Positions 34,606 through 42,498 of a stretch of DNA of 64,000 nt are shown here, in pieces; positions within the stretch are counted from its first letter, which is position 1; each line of letters begins with the position of its first letter. Position numbers and translations under genes: made by a program. The DNA comes from JBNGOQ01 sp050589645 (GTDB taxonomy: Bacteria; Bacteroidota; Bacteroidia; Flavobacteriales; Flavobacteriaceae). The notes below the pieces were generated by a model. It was not told the DNA's origin, searched no databases, and saw nothing but the letters and a program-made list of their open reading frames with translations. The stretch covers positions 372,001 through 436,000 of the forward strand of contig NZ_JBNGOQ010000003.1 of the NCBI RefSeq assembly GCF_050589645.1, read 5' to 3'.

Positions 34606-36360
34606 CTAGTTCTGCTTTATAATGTACTCTTTGAGTAATTTATATCTTGCCCTTGATACGGGTATTTGGATTGGGATGTCTGGACTTTTAAAATAGGATG
34701 TTTTGGAATTACCATAAAGCACTAAATGGTTATTAAGGTTTATAATAAATGATTTGTGGCACCGTTGTATATAATCGAAACCCCTTAACTGAGACTGAAT
34801 ACTTTTAAGAGTTGCCCTTAAAGTCCTTTTCTCTATTGTACCCATGTTTTTCCAATATAGAGTTGAATAATTGTCATTTCCTTCTGCGTACAGAATCTTT
34901 TGCGGGTCTATTTCAAATGTCTCTGAGGTTTGCGTATTAATGGTGATTATTTGCGATGGCTTCTCCCTTTGATTTGTCTTATAAGTTGAATTATCTAGGT
35001 TAATTAAATGTAACAAGCTTGTATATTTAAATGTGTTTCTTATTGTATCAAAAATCGGATTACATAAAAACTCACCAGGAAGTAGACCTAGATTAAACCT
35101 AATGCTTCTTTCAATGTGTTTGAAAAACTCTTTTTCTTGATTAAACCCTAACCTGATAATCCCAATGGCATAATTGAAAAGTCCAGTATTTTGTTGTAAA
35201 TCTAAATCTCGAACTTCATTTTCTAGTTGCATTGCTTCAGCATAGAAGCCAGATTTTGCAAAAGCAAAAGCCAAGTATGCATAATAAATAGGATTATTTT
35301 TTTCGGTCTCCTTACAATATTTGAAATCTTCAATTGAACTTTCGATATGCCCCAGAAAGAGATTTGTCAATCCACGTAATTCAATAATAGGATGAGCATT
35401 CTTGTCAATTTTTAAAGCATCAGTGATGTACTTTTTAGCATTGACATAGTCCTTCATATAAATAAGGATTCGAATCATCATTGCATAATGAGGTATTGCT
35501 AACCCTTCTTCTCTAATGGTTATTTCAGCATGATGCTTTGCTTTGTTGAACTGTTTTTTATGAATATGGTTCATTGCAGAAGCATGATGTGCCTTAATGT
35601 TTTCGCTATTCAATTTTAGTGCTTGTGTCAAGTTAATTTCTGCCTGATGAAAATTCCTATCAAAAAAAATATCGATAAAAGCAGCAGAGACGTAAGATTC
35701 GGACCTTTTATTATTTAAAACCAAAGAACGATTGGAAAATTTTCTACCAGTTTCAAAAGCCAAAATAGGATTGTCATATCCCATGATACCAATAATACTA
35801 TAACAGTCAGCTATTGCTGAATGTGATACTGCCAGGGACTTGTTTTCTTTTATAGACTTTTTGAAAAAAGAAATAGCCAAAAGCATTTCTGGATACGTAT
35901 ACCGATGCCAATGATACAATCCTCTTAAATAATATTCTCTAGCTTTTGTCTTATCACTTGTGTCTTTAAATGAAAAGTTAGATTCACCACCATCTATAAT
36001 ATTCAAGACATTCTTTACAATCAATTTAACCGATATAGTCCATTTTTCTATTTGAACCAAAGTGTCAAAAGCCAACAGTTCCTCTTTGGTATCTATCTTA
36101 AACAACCGAGTAAAAATTATGTACTCACCATTGATTTGTTTTAGGTTACCTTCTATAAGATAGTCTACTTGATGCTCGGTTTTTAATTTTTCTAAGGGGA
36201 TGGGATTAGCTTTGACATATAAACTAGTAGTCCTTGAAGCCGTTTTTATTTGGGAAGATTTTGAAATAAGGTAAATAGATTCTTCCAAAATACCCTCTGA
36301 TAGATGGTGTAAATCATCAAGTTTATCAATATGGTATGGAAGTATAAGTACTTTTTTCAA
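34606..36360 (-). CDS. TPR protein with TolB-like N-terminus and C-terminal LytTR DNA-binding domain
   Basis: A 584-aa regulator. Residues 1-105 resemble the TolB/FlgO-like module found in front of TPR arrays in cyclase-type regulators (VLILPYHIDKLDDLHHLSEGILEESI ... YLIEGNLKQINGEYIIFTRLF). Residues 130-430 form about eight TPR-like helix pairs. Residues 480-580 are a LytTR domain (LYAEGNDNYSTLYW, FDYIQRCHKSFIINLNN, IPVSRARYKLLKEYI). There is no receiver or membrane part, so input is probably by protein or ligand binding to the TPRs. It likely controls neighbouring island genes. No cognate kinase is in the window. Confidence 0.85.
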   Translation of the reverse strand: MKKVLILPYHIDKLDDLHHLSEGILEESIYLISKSSQIKTASRTTSLYVKANPIPLEKLKTEHQVDYLIEGNLKQINGEYIIFTRLFKIDTKEELLAFDTLVQIEKWTISVKLIVKNVLNIIDGGESNFSFKDTSDKTKAREYYLRGLYHWHRYTYPEMLLAISFFKKSIKENKSLAVSHSAIADCYSIIGIMGYDNPILAFETGRKFSNRSLVLNNKRSESYVSAAFIDIFFDRNFHQAEINLTQALKLNSENIKAHHASAMNHIHKKQFNKAKHHAEITIREEGLAIPHYAMMIRILIYMKDYVNAKKYITDALKIDKNAHPIIELRGLTNLFLGHIESSIEDFKYCKETEKNNPIYYAYLAFAFAKSGFYAEAMQLENEVRDLDLQQNTGLFNYAIGIIRLGFNQEKEFFKHIERSIRFNLGLLPGEFLCNPIFDTIRNTFKYTSLLHLINLDNSTYKTNQREKPSQIITINTQTSETFEIDPQKILYAEGNDNYSTLYWKNMGTIEKRTLRATLKSIQSQLRGFDYIQRCHKSFIINLNNHLVLYGNSKTSYFKSPDIPIQIPVSRARYKLLKEYIIKQN

Positions 36361-36543
36361 ATCAATATCAATTTTACTTAATAAAACCTAATTAAAGATT
36401 AATAGCTCGAACTTAACATAAAAAATACATTTAGTTTTCATTGTTGCCTCTTGAATTTCATAAAAACCTTTTGATGCACCCTATATGAAAAATGAAGTCT
36501 GGAGATTTTTTTAGAGAGCTTCTGGATAATTTTTCAAACCGAA

Positions 36544-37044
36544 TCAGAAAAGTAGTTTTTTAACTTTTTCAAGAAACAATTCAACGGCAACACCAAAGCC
36601 CAATTCGTCGGGTTCTATAAATAATCGGATTTTCCTATGAGGAGAAGAAGAATTTTCATAGTCAACATCAAAAATAAGAACTTCTGGGACTATTATTGAT
36701 AATTTGGTAGTTTCGAAGAATCCGATTTCCCGAAATCTATCTTGTTGTATACTCCAAATACCACTATTGGAATATACTGTATCATTTCTAACAAGTCGGT
36801 ACTCCATGTTGTTGAAGTCATTGAAACTAAAATTACCCAAATTCCCAACCTCATCAACTACTGCAAGTCCATTAAGTCCATTTTCAATAAACTCACCATA
36901 AAATGACTTGATTTGCACAACTTCCCATTGTCCGATAAGGAAATCAACATCATTTTGGAGGTCATCTGGTCGGCAGGAAGCAAAACAAAAAATCAGCAGA
37001 GCCATTATAGAGGGTAAGCTGCGATATAAAATTTTAAAGTTCAT
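36544..37044 (-). CDS. Lipocalin-like lipoprotein
   Basis: A 166-aa protein with a lipoprotein signal (CFASC) followed by FLIGQWEVVQIKSFYGEF, the opening strand typical of lipocalin-like beta-barrel proteins of Bacteroidota. Later strands alternate with YSNSGIWSIQQDRF. It probably binds a small hydrophobic molecule at the membrane. It carries one of the nine ECF-type promoters, so it belongs to the proposed island regulon. Confidence 0.65.
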   Translation of the reverse strand: MNFKILYRSLPSIMALLIFCFASCRPDDLQNDVDFLIGQWEVVQIKSFYGEFIENGLNGLAVVDEVGNLGNFSFNDFNNMEYRLVRNDTVYSNSGIWSIQQDRFREIGFFETTKLSIIVPEVLIFDVDYENSSSPHRKIRLFIEPDELGFGVAVELFLEKVKKLLF

Positions 37045-37070
37045 TCTTTTTCTTTTTATGGTGCACCAGT

Positions 37071-37100
37071 ATTTGTATTCTGAATTGACAGAAAATCACA
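37071..37100 (-). promoter_or_regulatory. ECF-type promoter (TGTGA / ACAAAT) before the lipocalin-like gene
   Basis: TGTGATTTT is followed, 19 nt after TGTGA, by ACAAAT, 26 nt before the start codon at 37044. One mismatch to ACTAAT. Confidence 0.6.
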
Positions 37101-37241
37101 TATTTTCATTTTTCTTGAGAATATCGATGTATTTATACTCCTCAGAAAAGTTAAAATTTTAAAGAGGTCAGATTTTTTTTGGTATTATTTATCCTTACCG
37201 GGAACTAATGGATATATAGATTAATCTTAAAAGTATAAAGT

Positions 37242-37676
37242 ATGAAATCTAAAAAAAATGCTCACTTATTTTTGATACTAAGCTTGTTACTAATTACAGG
37301 ATGTAATAATGAGGATGATTCAAATTCAACTAAGATAAACCCTGTTCCATTGGTCTTCAATGGGGATTTTGATTCAGATAAATCTAAACTAGACGATTTG
37401 TTAAATGATATTAAAACTATATCCAGCAGTGTAATTTGAACTACATCCGAGGATTGGCTTATTACTCCTATCGGGACAAAATCTTGTGGAGGTCCATCAG
37501 GATATTTGGCATATTCAAAGAAAATCGATATGTCACTTTTTGCAGAATATGTTGAGATTTATAGAATCAGTGAGGATATATTCAATAGGAAATGGGAAAT
37601 TATATCCACTTGTGATATTGAACCAGAACCGATTGGAGTTAAGTGCGAAAATGGGACTGCTATATTAGTATTTTAA
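37242..37676 (+). pseudogene. Small lipoprotein gene interrupted by an in-frame TGA
   Basis: The first 65 residues give a lipoprotein signal (LLLITGC) and an acidic linker and end at TGA 37437-37439. The same frame continues without interruption for 79 codons to TAA 37674-37676. It encodes a conserved-looking Cys-rich end with TKSCGGPSGYLAYSKKID, FNRKWEIISTCDIEP and GVKCENGTAILVF. The total of 144 residues would suit a small secreted protein. The TGA may replace a Cys codon (TGT or TGC), because the remaining Cys number is odd and Cys is one base away. A nonsense mutation is the plain explanation. Confidence 0.7.
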
Positions 37677-37735
37677 AGTGCAATAGTTATATGAAGAATA
37701 TATTAATTAGGTTTTTTATTAATATACCTGGTCAT

Positions 37736-38092
37736 CTAGGGTTTTGGTAATCTCGGATAAAACTGTACTAGAGTATCCTTTCGTTCGATTAGCATGATTT
37801 TACATTCATCTACAGAAGATACGCGATGGTTAATTCCTTTTTGAACTACAAATAAGTCACCGGTATTCATATAAAATGCCTTTGATGATTCTATTTCCAT
37901 TAATAGCTTTCCTTCTAATAAATAGAACAGCTTGTCACTGTTTTCGTGATTGTGCCATGGAACTTTATCTCCTTTTATCTTAACCACTTTAATATACTCA
38001 TTATTAAGAGAGGCAATAATCTTAGGTGAGAACCAATCTTCTAGCAAGTGTGATTCATATAGTGCGTTCTTATTGATATTTGACTTTTTCAC
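37736..38092 (-). CDS. Small cupin-domain protein
   Basis: A single-domain cupin of about 118 aa. The first motif is PWHNHENSDKLFYLLEGKLLMEIE (two His, Glu/Asp and later Gly), and the second ends in GINHRVSS with a His. Metal binding is therefore likely. The longest frame begins with TTG at 38098, but the ECF-type -10 element covers 38098-38103. Transcription would then start near 38091 and translation most likely at GTG 38092, making the message leaderless. It is divergent from a GNAT gene with the same promoter motif. Confidence 0.8.
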   Translation of the reverse strand: MKKSNINKNALYESHLLEDWFSPKIIASLNNEYIKVVKIKGDKVPWHNHENSDKLFYLLEGKLLMEIESSKAFYMNTGDLFVVQKGINHRVSSVDECKIMLIERKDTLVQFYPRLPKP

Positions 38093-38097
38093 AACCA

Positions 38098-38127
38098 ATT
38101 AGTTAATGTTCATATCAAAAAATCACA
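38098..38127 (-). promoter_or_regulatory. ECF-type promoter (TGTGA / ACTAAT) of the cupin gene
   Basis: TGTGATTTTTT is followed, 19 nt after TGTGA, by ACTAAT. The second element overlaps the longest possible reading frame of the cupin gene, which decides for the shorter start. Confidence 0.6.
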
Positions 38128-38164
38128 GCATACATTTATTATATCTTTTCTAAAAACTAAAAAG

Positions 38165-38194
38165 TGTGATTTTATTTCCTCAAACTAAACTAAT
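38165..38194 (+). promoter_or_regulatory. ECF-type promoter (TGTGA / ACTAAT) of the GNAT gene
   Basis: TGTGATTTT is followed, 19 nt after TGTGA, by ACTAAT, 21 nt before ATG 38216. It is divergent from, and about 40 bp away from, the cupin promoter with the same motif. Confidence 0.65.
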
Positions 38195-38215
38195 GAGATT
38201 GATAAGATTGGATAT

Positions 38216-38671
38216 ATGAATATTCGGAGTGCAACATTACAGGATAAAGAGAAGATTATTGAACTAGTGAAAACTGGGCTCAAAGAATTTGGGTTTGAGT
38301 ACTCATCCACAACTTCAGAGTTAGACCTAGAGGACTTTGCCGAGGTTTACTTAAACATTGAAAACACTTTTTTAATTATGGAAACTTCTCAGGGTAAATT
38401 GGCAGCTACCGGTGCATTACTAAAAGAAAGAAATCATGATAGTTATAAAATCCAGAAAATGTATGTTTCCAAAATGTATAGAGGACTAGGGTACGGTAAA
38501 TTAATGCTGGAGCAATTTATACAATTAGCAAAAAGTAATAAGGCTCAAATTATTTTATTAGAAACTTCCAATCATATGAAAACTGCTATTGGTTTATACA
38601 AAAGTTACGGTTTTAAAGAAACCTGTGTGATTCCTAAATCTCCTCGTTACAATATTACAATGACAAAATAA
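38216..38671 (+). CDS. GNAT family N-acetyltransferase
   Basis: A 151-aa acetyltransferase with acetyl-CoA motif IQKMYVSKMYRGLGYGKLMLEQF and the following AQIILLETSNHMKTAIGLYKSYGF. It is colinear with the GNAT at 18.3-18.8 kb over its whole length (for example FGFEYSSTTSELDLED against FGFTYDQKTSEADIED), so the two are paralogues. This copy is under the ECF-type promoter, while the other is in the CGNR operon. Its substrate is unknown. Confidence 0.9.
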   Translation: MNIRSATLQDKEKIIELVKTGLKEFGFEYSSTTSELDLEDFAEVYLNIENTFLIMETSQGKLAATGALLKERNHDSYKIQKMYVSKMYRGLGYGKLMLEQFIQLAKSNKAQIILLETSNHMKTAIGLYKSYGFKETCVIPKSPRYNITMTK

Positions 38672-38682
38672 ATATGATTTTT

Positions 38683-38712
38683 TGTGATTTTATACAAAAA
38701 CTACATACTAAT
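38683..38712 (+). promoter_or_regulatory. ECF-type promoter (TGTGA / ACTAAT) of the micro-protein operon
   Basis: TGTGATTTT is followed, 19 nt after TGTGA, by ACTAAT, 33 nt before ATG 38746. It would drive the micro-protein, the XRE regulator and the racemase. Confidence 0.65.
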
Positions 38713-38745
38713 AGGGCAAGAAAAATATTTTAAATCTAAAAAATT

Positions 38746-38850
38746 ATGAATCAGAATAAGACAATTACGACATCGAAAACAGTAAATAGAATCTTACTTT
38801 TTATTTTGAGCGCTATAGGATTTGCACTATGGTTTTGGTTATTCACCTAA
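38746..38850 (+). CDS. 34-residue single-helix membrane micro-protein
   Basis: The frame ATG 38746 to TAA 38850 encodes a polar N-terminus (MNQNKTITTSKTVNR) and one hydrophobic helix (ILLFILSAIGFALWFWLF). An ECF-type promoter lies 33 bp upstream and an XRE regulator 14 bp downstream, which supports a real gene. Its layout recalls stress-induced small membrane proteins, but no family is recognised. Confidence 0.5.
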   Translation: MNQNKTITTSKTVNRILLFILSAIGFALWFWLFT

Positions 38851-38864
38851 AGGATTTTTAAAGT

Positions 38865-39062
38865 TTGATGATTAATCGAATAAAAGAGTATCGAAAGATT
38901 AATAATTTTTCACAACAAAAATTAGCTTCAATACTTAATATTTCAAGACAAACACTTTCTAATATAAAGAATCAAAAGCAGGTTCCCTCTTTGATAATAG
39001 GACTTAAATTATCAAGAGTATTTAGTGTAGATGTTAATGGGCTTTTTCAACTAAAACCTTAG
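38865..39062 (+). CDS. Small XRE-family HTH regulator
   Basis: A 65-aa Cro/CI-type protein that is all helix-turn-helix (MINRIKEYRKINNFSQQKLASILNISRQTLSNIKNQKQVPSLIIGLKLSRVF). It resembles YozG-like small DNA-binding proteins. It lies between the micro-protein and a racemase gene (5 bp after it) and is probably part of the ECF-driven operon, adding a local repressor or activator. Confidence 0.85.
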   Translation: MMINRIKEYRKINNFSQQKLASILNISRQTLSNIKNQKQVPSLIIGLKLSRVFSVDVNGLFQLKP

Positions 39063-39067
39063 GAATA

Positions 39068-39778
39068 ATGAGAGTTTTAGGACCAATTGGTGGTATTAGT
39101 TGGGTGTCAACAAGAGATTATTATATACAAATAAATAAAGGAATAAATGCACAATTAGGCAATCTAAACTACGCTGAATGCATGATTTATTCTTTTAATT
39201 ATCAGAAAATTAAAGATAATAATGATGCAAATGATTGGAATTCCACTTTGAAGATGGTCGTTATTGCTTCAAAAAAACTGGAAAAAAGCGGTGCCAAGGG
39301 TATAGTCCTTTGTGCAAATACAATCCATTTTATTGCTGACCAAATTGGAAAAGAAATTAATATTCCTATAATTCATATTGCTACATCTACAGCTCTAGAA
39401 ATCAAAAGAAATGGATTGAGAAAGATTGGTCTTTTAGGAACAAAGTTTACGATGGAATATGATTTTTTCAAATCTAAACTAGATGAGCAAGGAATAGAAG
39501 TGTTGATTCCGAAAAGTATTTCAAATAAGGAATTTATTCATGATACTATCTTTAGCGAACTGGGAAAAGGCATAATCAGAACAAAAACTAAAGAGAAGTA
39601 TTTATCAATTATTAAAGAATTAATAAATGATGGAGCTGAAGGAATTATAGCAGGATGTACAGAGATACCGCTGTTAATTAAAGAATCTGATATTTGATTG
39701 CCTTTTTTTGATACAACCAAAATTCATGCCGAAGCCGCCGTAAAATTTGCTCTATCTGATGAAAAAACTACCTCATAG
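39068..39778 (+). pseudogene. Aspartate/glutamate racemase-family gene with an in-frame TGA near the end
   Basis: The frame encodes an Asp/Glu racemase-fold enzyme with both catalytic Cys regions visible: GIVLCANTIHFIAD and GIIAGCTEIPLLI. It stops at TGA 39695-39697 after 209 residues. The same frame then continues with LPFFDTTKIHAEAAVKFAL to TAG 39776-39778, the normal C-terminal helix of this family (PLFDTT.IHA). Without the helix the enzyme may be unstable. A single change such as TCA to TGA explains it. Racemases of this kind interconvert L- and D-amino acids. Confidence 0.75.
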
Positions 39779-39808
39779 TTTTTGTAGAATAATATAAAAA
39801 AGGTTTAT

Positions 39809-40711
39809 ATGAAAATGAAGCAATTAGTTGATGAGAAATTTAATTCATTGATAAAACTAATAGTTTTTAGCTTTATTATCGGTATTTCCGCTAACTCTTG
39901 TATCAATCAGAGTTCGAAAAATAAGAATAATCAAATGAATGTAATGGACAGCACAGAAACCAAGGAAAATATACTTTTTATTCATGGATTTCCAATGAGT
40001 TCTTCTATATGGAAATCTCAAGTAAGCGCTTTAAATAAGGATTATAATTGCTATGCAATTGATTTACCCGGATATGGTAAAAACTTGAGTCAATACGAGT
40101 TCAATCACTCTATAAACTCATATTCCGATTATGTTTATCAATATATTAATGATAATAACCTTGCTCCTGTACATATAGTAGGAATGTCCATGGGAGGGTC
40201 TATAACGTTAAATATGTCTCGTCGTTATAATAACATTCTGAAAAGTATGACCGTAATACATACTAGTGCTATAATAGATACTGATGAAGATAAGAGGAAA
40301 AGAGATATTACGATTGCTGGTATTGAAAAAGGTGGATTATTGGAGTTTATTGATGACTTTGCCGACCGTTTATTAAGCCCAAAATCAAAGGATGAGATAA
40401 GACAGAAATATATTTGTCAAATGCGTGAAGCCTCTCAGGAAGTTGTTATTGCTGGTTACAAAGCCATTCGAAATAGAGAAGATGAATCATCTAACCTTTC
40501 AAATTTAAAAATCCCTGTTTTAGTGGTTGCTGGGAATGATGACATAGGTTCTACGCCTGAAGAAATGAAAGAAATTGCAGAGGCTATACCAAATTCAACT
40601 TTCAAAATTATATCAGACTGTGGACATGTTGCTCCTTTAGAACAGCCACAAAGATTAAATGAAATTCTTTCTGAATGGTACAATAATATAATAAATGTGG
40701 AGAAACCTTAG
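39809..40711 (+). CDS. Alpha/beta hydrolase lipoprotein
   Basis: A 300-residue alpha/beta hydrolase with a probable lipoprotein signal (IIGISANSC). The oxyanion motif is FIHGFPMSSSIW, the nucleophile lies in GMSMGGS, the acid in VAGNDDIGS and the catalytic His in DCGHVAPLEQP. This set is typical of esterases and lactonases of the 3-oxoadipate-lactonase type. It follows the racemase gene by 30 bp and is followed by a small membrane protein. The substrate is unknown. Confidence 0.87.
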   Translation: MKMKQLVDEKFNSLIKLIVFSFIIGISANSCINQSSKNKNNQMNVMDSTETKENILFIHGFPMSSSIWKSQVSALNKDYNCYAIDLPGYGKNLSQYEFNHSINSYSDYVYQYINDNNLAPVHIVGMSMGGSITLNMSRRYNNILKSMTVIHTSAIIDTDEDKRKRDITIAGIEKGGLLEFIDDFADRLLSPKSKDEIRQKYICQMREASQEVVIAGYKAIRNREDESSNLSNLKIPVLVVAGNDDIGSTPEEMKEIAEAIPNSTFKIISDCGHVAPLEQPQRLNEILSEWYNNIINVEKP

Positions 40712-40760
40712 TGTAGGTATAAACTACCCCAAGATAGTTTAACTCAAAATAAAATATACT

Positions 40761-41171
40761 ATGCAAAAATTAACGGTAACCTTTAGTGTAATACTTTATG
40801 CTATTGCAGTTCCGTATCTGGAAATAAATAATACACATGTATTTAATCCAGATTGGACACCTCATGTTAGAATTCACGAAGTTTGGCAACTAATTACTAA
40901 TTCTGTTATTGGAGTATTGTGCCTCTGGTTGGTTTGGAAGAAGAGAGATAAATGGATATCTACACTCCTTAGCATGTTTATTACTGGAGGTTTTTTAGTA
41001 GCTTATATGTTGAAAGAAACATATGGAGGCTCCATGAAGTATCTAGACGGAAGTGAAAAAACTTTAGCTGGAATTAACATTGGAGTTCTGGGCTTTGGAG
41101 TTGCTTTTTTACTTTTAAGTATTACGTTATTTATTAGTGCAAAAAAGAGAAATAAAATGAAACAACATTAA
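40761..41171 (+). CDS. Conserved four-helix membrane protein of unknown function
   Basis: A 136-aa protein with helices at about residues 1-17, 42-60, 67-85 and 105-128. A motif of charged residues lies after the first helix (NPDWTPHVRIHEVWQL). I recognise similarity in layout to small uncharacterised membrane proteins of Proteobacteria and Bacteroidota, but no function. It is transcribed in the same direction as the hydrolase before it and the DinB protein after it. Confidence 0.6.
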   Translation: MQKLTVTFSVILYAIAVPYLEINNTHVFNPDWTPHVRIHEVWQLITNSVIGVLCLWLVWKKRDKWISTLLSMFITGGFLVAYMLKETYGGSMKYLDGSEKTLAGINIGVLGFGVAFLLLSITLFISAKKRNKMKQH

Positions 41172-41219
41172 GAAGAGAACAGAGTATGTTACAAGTTACA
41201 CTAATGATGAATTGAAATT

Positions 41220-41714
41220 ATGATGTATACACCAGCAGATGGTTTCCCTTATTATTTTGACTTGGTTAATGGTGATAGCTTACAAACACTTTTTACTACA
41301 ATATCAACTTTCGATTTTTTAAAATCAATTCCTGAGGATAGAGTCATATACCGCTATGAACCCAATAAATGGAGTATAAAACAAATAATAGGACATATAA
41401 CCGACCATGAAAGAATAAAAATGTTCAGAGCATTTCAGTTAAGTAGAAATGAGAAAACACAATTATGGGGTTATGACCAAGATTTTCTTATTAACCAAAG
41501 TCGTTTTGATGATTTGGAAATGCAACTTTTACTAGTCGATTTTCTAAATGTTCGGAAAGCATCTATAAGTTTTATTGAAACCTTATCGGAAATTCAATTA
41601 AAAAATACAGGCTGGGCTAAAGATTATGAAATTACGCTTGAAGACTTTCTCAAATCAATTATTGGACATGAGTTACATCACTTAAATATTATCAAAGAAA
41701 AATACTTATTATAG
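41220..41714 (+). CDS. DinB-superfamily protein
   Basis: A 164-aa four-helix DinB-fold protein. The metal-binding histidines are visible in IKQIIGHITDHERIK and GHELHHLNII, giving the usual three-His site. DinB-like enzymes include thiol transferases that use low-molecular-weight thiols such as bacillithiol. Two more DinB proteins are encoded at 43.9-45.7 kb. The ECF motif is not found upstream, although a lone ACTAAT is present. Confidence 0.88.
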   Translation: MMYTPADGFPYYFDLVNGDSLQTLFTTISTFDFLKSIPEDRVIYRYEPNKWSIKQIIGHITDHERIKMFRAFQLSRNEKTQLWGYDQDFLINQSRFDDLEMQLLLVDFLNVRKASISFIETLSEIQLKNTGWAKDYEITLEDFLKSIIGHELHHLNIIKEKYLL

Positions 41715-41769
41715 TAGAGATTAAAAAAAGTAAATGAAAGAAAAGAAATAGAGTCTCAAGAAATAAAAA

Positions 41770-42465
41770 TTATAATATTTTAAGCAAATCACTGGGGGTT
41801 TCAATTTCAAAATCAGGTCTATATGTCCACGCTCTTGTGTCAGCACTGCTGTATTTTGCAGTAACAGCAATTACTTTACTATTATTATCTAATTTCATTT
41901 CAATATTTCTTGCAAATTCAATATCACCTTCATGGTCTCCTATATAAATAATAGTTTTGTTAGCGGTATTTTCGAATATTTGCTGTAAACATTTTATTCC
42001 GCCAAAAGGAATTGGTTTTTGATAATTATTTGGGATATCATTATAACCAATAATTGAGTTGAACTTATCAAGTAAGCCATTTTCCTTTAAAACACATTTA
42101 ATGTTATCCGATGCATTTTGAGAGCAAATACCCTGGGGTACATGAATTTTACTTATAGTATGTTTAATATCAGAAAATAACTTTACAGGGATTGTGTTTT
42201 TAAGCTGATATTCTGTCCATAAAGCCCCAGCTTCAATCATTTCAACCTCGGACATTCCGTAATAATTTATATATAAATCTTGCCAATTTTTAGATTGATG
42301 ATTGGCAATATGGTACGAATCTTCACTTTTTAAGGCATCTGGTAAGTTTTCTCCTGTTAGCCTAGGTGTTACTACTGAAAGAATCTCCTTGGTAATATCA
42401 ATATTCTTTGGAACTGAATTCACTAATGTTCCGTCAAAATCCCATAGCACTGCATCAACATTCAT
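41770..42465 (-). CDS. HAD-superfamily hydrolase
   Basis: A 231-aa phosphatase-type protein with motif I LWDFDGTLVNS (the two Asp), motif II around GICSQNASDN, a Lys after QKPIPFG, and motif IV IYIGDHEGD. The cap is helical, as in phosphoglycolate phosphatase-like enzymes. It lies 33 bp behind the ketopantoate-reductase-like gene and is probably in the same transcript. The substrate is unknown. Confidence 0.88.
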   Translation of the reverse strand: MNVDAVLWDFDGTLVNSVPKNIDITKEILSVVTPRLTGENLPDALKSEDSYHIANHQSKNWQDLYINYYGMSEVEMIEAGALWTEYQLKNTIPVKLFSDIKHTISKIHVPQGICSQNASDNIKCVLKENGLLDKFNSIIGYNDIPNNYQKPIPFGGIKCLQQIFENTANKTIIYIGDHEGDIEFARNIEMKLDNNSKVIAVTAKYSSADTRAWTYRPDFEIETPSDLLKIL

Positions 42466-42498
42466 AAATCATTAGTTATAATTTTTTTTAAAATAAGA

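Noticed and set aside
37437..37439. Selenocysteine at the in-frame TGA
   Set aside because: No SECIS-like hairpin is apparent after the TGA and the function is unknown; kept only as a possibility to exclude.
41190..41205. ACTAAT before the DinB gene at 41220 as a tenth ECF promoter
   Set aside because: There is no TGTGA at the required 19-nt distance; the hexamer alone is too common in AT-rich DNA.
42466..42480. ACTAAT before the HAD gene as an ECF promoter
   Set aside because: The upstream TGTGA element is missing and the gene is only 33 bp behind the preceding gene.
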